26,918 bases of DNA from Dactylosporangium sp. AC04546. Lineage in GTDB: Bacteria; Actinomycetota; Actinomycetes; Mycobacteriales; Micromonosporaceae. The translations under genes were made by a program, and so were the position numbers. The notes beneath the pieces are model-generated. The model saw only the letters and a program-made list of their open reading frames with translations. It was not told the DNA's origin and did no database searches. The first letter of the stretch is position 1. Each line of letters opens with the position of its first letter. This document shows, piece by piece, positions 16,674 to 23,420 of this stretch. The stretch covers positions 1 through 26,918 of the forward strand of contig NZ_JAHYSG010000147.1 of the NCBI RefSeq assembly GCF_022095675.1, given 5' to 3'.

Positions 16674-16692
16674 CGCCGCACCTGACGACGGG

Positions 16693-16726
16693 CCGTGGGC
16701 CGGCGCTGGATCGCGCCGGCCCACGG
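16693..16726. terminator. Bidirectional terminator, perfect 14-bp stem
   Basis: CCGTGGGCCGGCGC (16693-16706) and its exact reverse complement (16713-16726) flank a 6-nt loop TGGATC, between the convergent response regulator and GH16 genes. On the + side it is followed by GGTTGTCGTT. Confidence 0.85.
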
Positions 16727-16734
16727 GGTTGTCG

Positions 16735-18108
16735 TTACTGCGGCAGGGTGAACTTCTGGGCGCCGCTGCCGTTGCAGTCCCAGATCTGCATCTGGATGCC
16801 CTGGGTCGTCGAGCCGTTCGGGTCGTCCAGGCACTTGTTGGCCTGCGGGTTGTAGTACGTGTTGTCGGCGCGGTGGATGAAGACCTGGGCCGCGGTGCTG
16901 TTGCAGTCCCAGATCTGGACCTTCGCGCCGTTGGCGGTGGAGCCGCCCGGGATGTCCAGGCACTTGCCGAACGCGCGCAGCGTGCTGCCCGCCTCGACGT
17001 AGGTCCACTGCTGCGCGCCGGTGCCGTTGCAGCCCCAGAGCTGGACCGGGGTGCCGTTGGCGCTGTTGGAGGAGCGGACGTCGAGGCAGAGGCCGCCGGG
17101 GCCCTTGACGGCCTTGCCGCCGGTCGGCGGCGGCGTGGTGGTTCCGCCACCACCACCGCCGGCCGTGTAGGCGGCGACGTAGTCGACGATCATCGGCACG
17201 CCGGACACGGTGGAGGCGTAGGGGCCGCCGCCGAACGCGGCCGGGAAGCCGCCGCCGATCGCCACGTTGAGGATGATGAAGAAGCCGTGGTGCGTGGCGT
17301 TGTTCCAGGTGGTCGCGTCGACCTGGTTGGCGTTGATGGTGAAGAAGTTGTTGCCGTCGAGGTACCACCGGATCTGCTCCGGCGACGTGCTGCGGTCCTG
17401 CTCCACGGCGTAGGTGTGGAAGCCGGTGTTGCAGCCCCCGCAGGCGCGCTCGCCGCTGCCGATGCCCGTGGTCTCGTTGCACGGGCCGCCCGGGTTGGTC
17501 CCGCAGTGCAGGGCGCCGAACACGGAGGGGCGACCGTTGATGTTCTCGAGGATGTCGATCTCGCCGATGCCGGGCCAGCCGGTCGCGCCGGTGCCGCGGG
17601 CCGCCGCGCCCAGCATCCAGAACGCGGGCCAGTAGCCGGCGCCGTTGGACGTGTTGACGTTCGGCTGCTGGATGCGGGCCTCGACACGCAGCTTGCCGCC
17701 TGCCGGGGCGGCGATGTTGGTGCGCTGGGTCTCGATGCGGCCGCTGGTCCAGTTGCCGGCGCCGTCGCGGATCGGCTTGATGACGAGGTTGCCGCCGCCG
17801 TCGAGGTACACGTTCTGCGTGCTGTTGGACATGTACTCGATCTCGCCGGTACCCCAGTTGCCCGCGCCGCCGGGGTAGCCGTGGCCGATGTCGTAGAGCC
17901 AATTGCCGGTGTTGACGCCGGTGTTCGCGGAACCGTTGAAGTCGTCGGCGAAGATCTGGGTCCAGCCGGCCGGGGTGGCCGGCACCGACGCGCCGGCGTC
18001 GGGCAGCGCCGCGATCGAAGCGGCGAGCACCACAGCTGCGCCGGCGCCGGCGAGCAGCATGGTGCGGCCGCGGAGGCGACGGCCTGTGCGTTCTTGTTGG
18101 ATCTCCAC
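16735..18108 (-). CDS. Secreted GH16 endo-beta-1,3-glucanase with ricin B-type lectin domain
   Basis: 457 residues. The signal peptide has an Arg-rich start (RTGRRLRGRT), a hydrophobic core and cleavage near Ala-Ser 40. The GH16 domain (about 45-315) contains GEIDILENING at 182-192, where Glu183 is the nucleophile, Asp185 assists and Glu188 is the acid/base. GYWPAFWMLG upstream is the typical laminarinase strand. After a Gly/Thr/Pro linker (316-330) a CBM13/ricin B domain (332-457) carries three QLW/QIW motifs (VQLWGCNGTGAQQW, VQIWDCNSTAAQ, MQIWDCNGSGAQ) with paired cysteines. Role: attack on beta-1,3-glucans such as fungal walls or laminarin outside the cell. The GTG start at 18108 has GAAGGG about 10 bp upstream. 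Regulation is by the operator described at 18199-18244. Confidence 0.94.
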   Translation of the reverse strand: MEIQQERTGRRLRGRTMLLAGAGAAVVLAASIAALPDAGASVPATPAGWTQIFADDFNGSANTGVNTGNWLYDIGHGYPGGAGNWGTGEIEYMSNSTQNVYLDGGGNLVIKPIRDGAGNWTSGRIETQRTNIAAPAGGKLRVEARIQQPNVNTSNGAGYWPAFWMLGAAARGTGATGWPGIGEIDILENINGRPSVFGALHCGTNPGGPCNETTGIGSGERACGGCNTGFHTYAVEQDRSTSPEQIRWYLDGNNFFTINANQVDATTWNNATHHGFFIILNVAIGGGFPAAFGGGPYASTVSGVPMIVDYVAAYTAGGGGGGTTTPPPTGGKAVKGPGGLCLDVRSSNSANGTPVQLWGCNGTGAQQWTYVEAGSTLRAFGKCLDIPGGSTANGAKVQIWDCNSTAAQVFIHRADNTYYNPQANKCLDDPNGSTTQGIQMQIWDCNGSGAQKFTLPQ

Positions 18109-18198
18109 AGCGGATGTGCCCTTCTCGAGCAGTGGGCGGAGACGGAGCAGTGACGGAGCAGTTGAGGGACATGCCGGTCAGCACCCCACGTAGCGGCG

Positions 18199-18244
18199 TG
18201 AGAGCGCTCTCAGCATCGTGCTTTACTGGAAAGCTTGTTGTCAA
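18199..18244 (-). promoter_or_regulatory. GH16 promoter with LacI-type operator at the transcription start
   Basis: On the minus strand there is a consensus -35 TTGACA (18239-18244), an 18-bp spacer and a -10 CACGAT (18215-18220). The perfect 14-bp palindrome TGAGAGCGCTCTCA (18199-18212) then covers the expected +1. Palindromes of this type (central GAGCGCTC) are bound by LacI-family sugar repressors such as CebR in actinomycetes. No LacI gene is in the window. The remaining leader (18109-18198) shows only the ribosome-binding site. The stretch 18245-18305, upstream of the promoter, shows nothing recognisable. Confidence 0.85.
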
Positions 18245-18305
18245 TGACTGCCGACCACCCAGCCACTCGCAACGAACTCGCACAAGAGCCGACAGATACG
18301 AACGG

Positions 18306-19604
18306 CTACGCGGCGAAGACGCGGATGGCGTCGAAGCCGCGGACGGCGACACGGCGCTGCGTGACGGCGATCGACGCGGCGAGGATCCGGCGGTCACCGG
18401 GGTTCGGCCGGGGTACCAGCGGGCTGTCCGGCAGCGGGAGACGCCACACGACCGTTCGCGGTGCATGCGTCGGCACGCACACCAGTTCGGTGGCGCCCGC
18501 CAGCAACAGGTGAACGTCGTCGACGTGGGCGATCGCCGGCGGCCCGTCGATATCGACGGCGACCGGCTCGGCGCGGTAGCCGCGCTGCCCGTCCAGCCGG
18601 ATCCGTTCCAGCCGGCAGTGCCGCGCGGCGTCGACGGTCACGGCGAAGACGCCCGCGGGACCCGCGGCGACCGAGACGACCGCGCCGTCCACCGGGTACC
18701 GCCAACGCTCGTGCCCGCCGGCCAGGTCGTACCCCACCAGGTCCTCGCCGGGCGGGGGATGCTCACGCTCCCAGGCCCGGGCCAGATCGTCGAAGTCGAT
18801 CCGGTCGGGCTCCACGTCGAGCTCCAGCGCGCGGGCGACGATCGCCTCCTCGCGCTGCGCGGCCGCGGCGAACCGGCGCCCGCGGTCCACCAGCACCAGC
18901 GAGTCGCCCACCACCGCGCCGAACGAGCGGGCCCGCTCCGGGAAGATCGGGGCCGGCGGCAGCCGCCATCGCTCGGCACCGTCGGCGACCGCGCGGCCGA
19001 CGATCGCTCCACCGGCCCCGGGCCCGTCGGGCTCGGTCTCGGTGACGGCGACGTCCCCGGCCACGGCGAGGACCCGCTCCGGCGCCTCCCAGCGGGCCGC
19101 TCCGGTCGCGAGGTCCCGGCACTGCAGGTGCCACGACCTGGCGCGGTACACCCAGGACGCGAGGTAGGCGCCGGCACCCACGACGAGCGGCTCCTGCCAG
19201 AGCTTGACCCCGACGTCGGCGCCGTACACGTCCAGCTCGACCTCCCGGCCCGCGGCGAGATCGTCCTCGCGCAGGATCCGCCCGTCCGCGCCGATCAGGT
19301 AGACCGTGAGCGACTCCTCCCAGCGGTACACGGGCAACAGGATGCGCTCGTCCGGCAGCAGGCGCGGCAGGCCGACCTGGCTGCCCTCCCCGCCCCGCGC
19401 CGCGGGCGGCAGCGACACCCGGAACCGCTCCGCCGCCGCGACGACGTCGAGTGCGACCAGGGCGACCAGGCCCGCGCCCGGCGCGGGCCCTCCCGCGGCG
19501 AGCACCAGGCCCCCGCTGACCGCCGGCGTCAGGTACGACTCGTGCCACGCGTCCGGCACCGGCACCGTCGCCACCAGCACCGGGCAGGACCCGGGAGCCC
19601 ACAT
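18306..19604 (-). CDS. PQQ-like beta-propeller repeat protein
   Basis: 432 residues from the ATG at 19604. Repeated blade-like units contain the DLATGAARWE, VADGAERWRLP and DLAGGHERWRYP pattern typical of PQQ/BamB-like beta-propellers. There is no signal peptide or TM helix, so it is probably cytoplasmic, unlike true quinoprotein dehydrogenases, and no catalytic PQQ site is recognisable. Such propellers usually act as protein-binding scaffolds. The frame is open for 112 codons upstream, but that segment runs over the divergent MerR gene and its promoter. TACGGT (19611-19616) sits six bases before the ATG, which supports this start. Function unknown; the shared 75-bp promoter region suggests co-regulation with the MerR protein. 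Confidence 0.72.
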   Translation of the reverse strand: MWAPGSCPVLVATVPVPDAWHESYLTPAVSGGLVLAAGGPAPGAGLVALVALDVVAAAERFRVSLPPAARGGEGSQVGLPRLLPDERILLPVYRWEESLTVYLIGADGRILREDDLAAGREVELDVYGADVGVKLWQEPLVVGAGAYLASWVYRARSWHLQCRDLATGAARWEAPERVLAVAGDVAVTETEPDGPGAGGAIVGRAVADGAERWRLPPAPIFPERARSFGAVVGDSLVLVDRGRRFAAAAQREEAIVARALELDVEPDRIDFDDLARAWEREHPPPGEDLVGYDLAGGHERWRYPVDGAVVSVAAGPAGVFAVTVDAARHCRLERIRLDGQRGYRAEPVAVDIDGPPAIAHVDDVHLLLAGATELVCVPTHAPRTVVWRLPLPDSPLVPRPNPGDRRILAASIAVTQRRVAVRGFDAIRVFAA

Positions 19605-19610
19605 GCCCGC

Positions 19611-19638
19611 ACCGTAGCAGCCGCACTCCTCGAAGGAG
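19611..19638 (-). promoter_or_regulatory. Probable leaderless promoter of the propeller gene with adjacent dyad
   Basis: TACGGT (minus strand, 19611-19616) lies six bases from the ATG. Just upstream of it, CTCCT-cga-AGGAG (19626-19638) is a perfect 5-bp inverted repeat that may be an operator. Confidence 0.45.
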
Positions 19639-19642
19639 GCGC

Positions 19643-19673
19643 TTGAGCTTCCAGCGGGTGGAACCTTCACGCT
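19643..19673 (+). promoter_or_regulatory. MerR-type autoregulated promoter (19-bp spacer with dyad)
   Basis: -35 TTGAGC (19643-19648) and -10 CACGCT (19668-19673) are separated by 19 bp, the over-long spacing that MerR activators correct by twisting DNA. The dyad at 19646-19666 spans the spacer: TTCCA-gcggg-TGGAA is perfect, and extended outward it pairs at 7 of 8 positions per arm. The -10 is six bases from the GTG start, so the mRNA is probably leaderless. Confidence 0.8.
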
Positions 19674-19679
19674 TGGCAC

Positions 19680-20609
19680 GTGGATCGTCAATCGGATCTC
19701 TACACGATCGGGCAGCTCGCGCAGCTCGCCGGCGTGCCGGCCCGGACCGTCCGGTTCTGGTCGGATCGGGGCGTGTTGCCGCCGGTCGGCCGCTCCGGCG
19801 GAGGGTACCGGCTCTACGACGCGGTGGCCGCCGCCCGGCTGGAGCTCATCCGGACGCTGCGCGAGCTGGGCCTTGGGCTCGATGCCGTCGAGGCGCTGCT
19901 GGCCGGGCGGACGACACCGGCCGCTCTCGCGGCGGTCCACGTCAAGGCGCTCGATGCGGAGATCCGGACGCTGCAGCTACGGCGTGCGGTCCTGCACACC
20001 GTTGCCCGCCGGCAGAGCACGGCCGAGGAGATGACCCTGTTGAACAAGCTCGCCAGACTGTCCGCGCAGGAGCGTCAGCGCATCATCGACGACTTCGTCG
20101 GCGACGCGCTCGACGGGTCAGCCGACCCCGACAGCGCGGTCATCGCCGGCTGGATGCGCGAGCTGCCCGCTGAGCTCGGCGACGATCCCACCGACGAGCA
20201 GGTCGACGCCTGGCTGGAGCTGGCCGAGCTGGTCACCGACGGCGACTTCCGGCAGAAGCTGCGTGCGATGGCGCGGAGCGCCGCCGACGACCCGCGGGTG
20301 GAGTTCGGGCTGAACATCCGGCCGCTCGTCCTTGTCCACGCCGGAGCCGCCGTCGAGCGGGGCGTCGCTCCCGGCTCCGCCGAGGGCCGCGCGACCCTCG
20401 ACCGGATCGTTCCGGCCGACCTGCCCGCCGACGAGACCGCCGCGCTGGTCACCTGGCTGGAGATGGTGGCCGACGCCCGGATCGAGCGCTACGGGCAGCT
20501 CCTCGGCACGCTCAACGCCACCGACACGGGGCCGCCGACCGTGCCCGCGTTCGCCTGGCTGCTCGCCGCGGTGCGCGCACACCGATTCCGCAGAGACCGC
20601 CAGGCGTGA
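19680..20609 (+). CDS. MerR family transcriptional regulator
   Basis: 309 residues. The N-terminal winged helix is YTIGQLAQLAGVPARTVRFW at 8-27 and then GGGYRLYD, the MerR signature. A coiled-coil dimerisation helix follows (about 85-125). The C-terminal part, about 180 residues from RQSTAEEMTLLNKLARLS, is an effector domain I do not recognise. It lacks the Cys pattern of metal sensors and the TipA-S motifs, so the ligand is unknown. It probably regulates its own promoter, and perhaps the divergent propeller gene. After the stop, GGGG...CCCC (20619-20636) is only a weak hairpin. Confidence 0.9.
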   Translation: MDRQSDLYTIGQLAQLAGVPARTVRFWSDRGVLPPVGRSGGGYRLYDAVAAARLELIRTLRELGLGLDAVEALLAGRTTPAALAAVHVKALDAEIRTLQLRRAVLHTVARRQSTAEEMTLLNKLARLSAQERQRIIDDFVGDALDGSADPDSAVIAGWMRELPAELGDDPTDEQVDAWLELAELVTDGDFRQKLRAMARSAADDPRVEFGLNIRPLVLVHAGAAVERGVAPGSAEGRATLDRIVPADLPADETAALVTWLEMVADARIERYGQLLGTLNATDTGPPTVPAFAWLLAAVRAHRFRRDRQA

Positions 20610-20670
20610 ACCGGGTGCGGGGTCACGCTCTGCCCCACAACACGAGTCACCGCCGTCTATGCTCTCGATC

Positions 20671-21579
20671 GTGGCGATCGACTTCGACGTGGTGGTGCTG
20701 GGCGGGGTAGGGGTCGACACGATCGTGCGGGTGCCGGACCTGGCCGTCCCGGCCGGCGACTTCCTGCCCGTCCCGCCGGTGTACGACTACGTCGCGCACT
20801 CCGGCAACGGCGTCGCCCTGGGCTTCCACGCGCTCGGGCTGCGCACCAAGTTCGCCGACTTCCTCGGCGACGACCCGGCCGGCGACCTGGTCCGCGCCCG
20901 ATACGCGGCAGTCGGCCTGGACTTCAGCGCGCTGCCCGCGCCGAACGGCACCCCGCGCAGCGTCAACCTCGTCGACGCGGCCGGTCGGCGGTTCTCGTTC
21001 TTCGACGGCCGCCACCCCGACGGCCTCGTCCTGCCGCCGGAGTTCTACCTGCCGTTCGTCGAGCGGGCCGGCCACGTGCACGTGGCCTCGCCACGGGCCC
21101 TGGAGGCGTTCCCGGCCGCGCGACGGCTCGGGACCACCTCGTCGACCGACATTCACGCCTGGGACGGCGCCGACCCGTGGGCGCACCCCCTCGCCTACGA
21201 GGCGGACCTGGTCTTCCTCAGTTCGGCCGCCGCGCCGGACCGGATCGACGCGATCATGCACCAGATCGCCGACAAGGGCCGGGCCACGGTCGTCGTCGCC
21301 ACCGAGGGCGCCGCGGGCAGCCGGGTGCTGTGCCGCGGCGACGAGGTACCGCGCCGGTTCCCGGTCGTCGCGCCGGACCGGCCGGTGGTCGACAGCAACG
21401 GCGCCGGCGACGCCTACAGCACCGCGTTCACGAGCCGCTGGCTGGCCGGCCGCCCGATCGAGGAGTGCGCCCTGGCCGGCGCGGTGTCGGGCGCGTTCGC
21501 CTGCGGTGCGGCCGGCACCCATGAGGAGCTGATCAGCGGCGCCGCGCTGGACGAGGCCGTGGCTAGGCTGAAGGCGTGA
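20671..21579 (+). CDS. PfkB-family carbohydrate/nucleoside kinase
   Basis: 302 residues from GTG 20671. An ATG at 20659 would add four residues. GTG is preferred because TATGCT (20658-20663) lies seven bases before it and there is no Shine-Dalgarno. The N-terminal VVVLGGVGVDTIVRVPD and the Gly-rich HSGNGVALGFHALG are PfkB features. The C-terminal signature DSNGAGDAYSTAF (241-253) contains the catalytic Asp in the GAGD anion hole (usually DTTGAGD). Reaction: ATP-dependent phosphorylation of a sugar or nucleoside hydroxyl; the substrate is not predictable. Its TGA overlaps the GTG of the next gene (GTGA), so the pair is coupled. This is unusual because the partner is a flavoprotein oxygenase. 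Confidence 0.88.
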   Translation: MAIDFDVVVLGGVGVDTIVRVPDLAVPAGDFLPVPPVYDYVAHSGNGVALGFHALGLRTKFADFLGDDPAGDLVRARYAAVGLDFSALPAPNGTPRSVNLVDAAGRRFSFFDGRHPDGLVLPPEFYLPFVERAGHVHVASPRALEAFPAARRLGTTSSTDIHAWDGADPWAHPLAYEADLVFLSSAAAPDRIDAIMHQIADKGRATVVVATEGAAGSRVLCRGDEVPRRFPVVAPDRPVVDSNGAGDAYSTAFTSRWLAGRPIEECALAGAVSGAFACGAAGTHEELISGAALDEAVARLKA

Positions 21580-22586
21580 CGCTCTTCGACGGGATCTCCC
21601 TACCGGTGGTCGCGGCGCCGATGGCCGGCGGGGCGACGACGCCCGCGCTGGTGACCGCGGCGGCCGGGGCCGGCGCGCTGGGGTTCCTGGCCGCCGGCTA
21701 CCGCACGCCCGAGGACCTGGCCGCGCAGATCGCCGCGGTGCGGGGCGTCCCGTTCGGGGTCAACGTGTTCGCGCCCAACCCGGTGCCGGTCGACCGGGCC
21801 GCCTTCCGGCGGTACGCCGCGTCGCTGGGCCCGGAGGCCGCCGCGCTCGGGCTCGACCTCGCCGGCGCCGAGCCGGTCGAGGACGACGACCACTGGGCGG
21901 CCAAGGTCGACCTGCTGCTCGCCGATCCGGTACCGGTGGTGAGCTTCACGTTCGGGCTGCCGCCGGCCGGGCTGGTGGCGTCGCTGCGCCGGGCCGGGAC
22001 CGTCGTCGTGCAGACCGTCACCAGCCTCGCCGAGGCCCGGGCGGCGGCCGACCTGGGCGTGGACGCCCTCGTCGTGCAGTCCTTCGCGGCCGGCGCGCAC
22101 TCCGGGACGCTCTCGCCGGGTGCGGCGATTCCAGAGGTACCGCTGCCGGATCTTGTCACTGGAATCCGGGCCGGCGTGTCCGTCCCGCTGGTCGCCGCCG
22201 GCGGCCTGGCAACGGCCGCCGACGTGGCGCGGGTGCTCGCGGCCGGCGCCTCCGCCGCGATGGTCGGCACGGTGCTGCTGCGGTCCCCGGAGAGCGGCGC
22301 CACCGCGCCGCACAAGTCGGCCCTGGCCGACCCGGCGCGCACCGCGACCGTCCTGACCCGGGCGTTCACCGGGCGGCCGGCCCGCGGGCTGCGCAACGGG
22401 TTCATCGAGCGGCACGACGCCGAGGCACCGAGCGGCTACCCGGCGGTCCACCACCTGACCGCGCCGCTGCGCCGGGCGGCGGCCGCGGCCGGCGACGCGG
22501 ACCGGCTGCACCTGTGGGCCGGCACCGGCTACCGTCACGCGACCGCCGACCCGGTGGCGACGATCCTCGCCCGCCTGGCGCCGTAG
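21576..22586 (+). CDS. Nitronate monooxygenase-like FMN enzyme
   Basis: 336 residues. A TIM-barrel flavoprotein of the NMO/2-nitropropane dioxygenase family: PVVAAPMAGGATTPALVTA at the N-terminus, FGVNVFAP, VVSFTFGLPP, PLVAAGGLATAADVARVLAAGA (phosphate-binding GG at 209-210) and GTVLLRSPESGA. Near the C-terminus lie GRPARGLRNGFI and LHLWAGTGYRHA. The flavin-site segment is VVQSFAAGAHSG (167-178). Family members usually read VQGxEAGGHRG, so the likely catalytic His175 is kept but the neighbourhood differs. Known reaction: FMN-dependent oxidation of alkyl nitronates such as propionate 3-nitronate, a plant toxin. It is translationally coupled to the PfkB kinase gene. Confidence 0.9.
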   Translation: MTLFDGISLPVVAAPMAGGATTPALVTAAAGAGALGFLAAGYRTPEDLAAQIAAVRGVPFGVNVFAPNPVPVDRAAFRRYAASLGPEAAALGLDLAGAEPVEDDDHWAAKVDLLLADPVPVVSFTFGLPPAGLVASLRRAGTVVVQTVTSLAEARAAADLGVDALVVQSFAAGAHSGTLSPGAAIPEVPLPDLVTGIRAGVSVPLVAAGGLATAADVARVLAAGASAAMVGTVLLRSPESGATAPHKSALADPARTATVLTRAFTGRPARGLRNGFIERHDAEAPSGYPAVHHLTAPLRRAAAAAGDADRLHLWAGTGYRHATADPVATILARLAP

Positions 22587-22628
22587 CCGCACCGCCCGGC
22601 TTGCGGCCGGGGAGCACAATCGACGGCT

Positions 22629-23420
22629 GTGAGCGGTTGGACCGCGGCCCTGCTGATCGCCGACGTCGCCGGCGTGGCCGTCGCCGTGGTCCTGGCCCGG
22701 CGCGCCCACCCCGCCGGCAGCATGGCGCGCACCCTCGGCTACGTCGGCGCCGGTGTCGCCGGCGGGCTCGCCGCGGTCGTGGCGCTGCGCGCGACCGGCC
22801 TCGGCGCCTTCTTCACCGCGCTCGGCCTGGTGGTCGCGGTGCTCGCCGGGTTCGGCGTCGCGCCCGCGGTGCGGGCCGCCAACGACCCCGGGCGCACGGT
22901 GCTGGAGCAGCGGCGGGGCACGTGGCCGGTCGCGATCCCGGCGCTGCTGGTGCTCTTCTGTGTGGTACTGGTGCCGTCGTCGTGCCGGCCGAAGCAGACG
23001 CAGGAGCAGGCCGACAGCGACCGGTTCGGCGTCAAGGTCGACCGCCACGTGCTCGACGTGCCGGTGCGGGTGCTCACGCACGTGCCGGCGATCGCCGACG
23101 CGGGCGTGACCGACGCGGCGGCGGTGCCGGTCGAGCGGCACGCGTTCGCCGGCGCGGTGCTGACCCTGCTGGTCGCGCACAACCTGACCTGCCTGCCGGC
23201 GGCGGTGCTGCTCGCCGCGGACGACGGCCTGGCGGTGCTGGTGGCCGTCGCGCCGACGGTATCGACCCCGAGGACGCGGACCGACCCGTGCCTGCCCGAC
23301 CCGGCCTACGCGTTCGCCGGGCACAGCGTCATCGAGGTGTCCTTCCCGGGCGGCCTGCCCACGGGCCCGGTCCGCGACACCGGCGTGACGCCGCCCCGCG
23401 CGGTCCCCGGCCCGCCCTAG
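22629..23420 (+). CDS. Putative membrane protein of unknown function
   Basis: 263 residues, GTG start. About four TM helices lie at 4-23, 33-55, 58-82 and 100-117, followed by a Cys-containing junction (SSCRPK) and a C-terminal region of about 145 residues with one further hydrophobic stretch (AFAGAVLTLLVAHNLTCLPAAVLLA). I recognise no family. CACAAT lies eight bases before the GTG, so it may be leaderless. The last codons (ctag) are shared with the stop of the convergent GAF gene. The 42 bp between it and the flavoprotein gene hold only this possible promoter. Confidence 0.6.
   Translation: MSGWTAALLIADVAGVAVAVVLARRAHPAGSMARTLGYVGAGVAGGLAAVVALRATGLGAFFTALGLVVAVLAGFGVAPAVRAANDPGRTVLEQRRGTWPVAIPALLVLFCVVLVPSSCRPKQTQEQADSDRFGVKVDRHVLDVPVRVLTHVPAIADAGVTDAAAVPVERHAFAGAVLTLLVAHNLTCLPAAVLLAADDGLAVLVAVAPTVSTPRTRTDPCLPDPAYAFAGHSVIEVSFPGGLPTGPVRDTGVTPPRAVPGPP

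Noticed and set aside
19605..19940. N-terminal extension of the propeller protein
   Set aside because: It would run antisense through the MerR promoter and gene and has no domain content.
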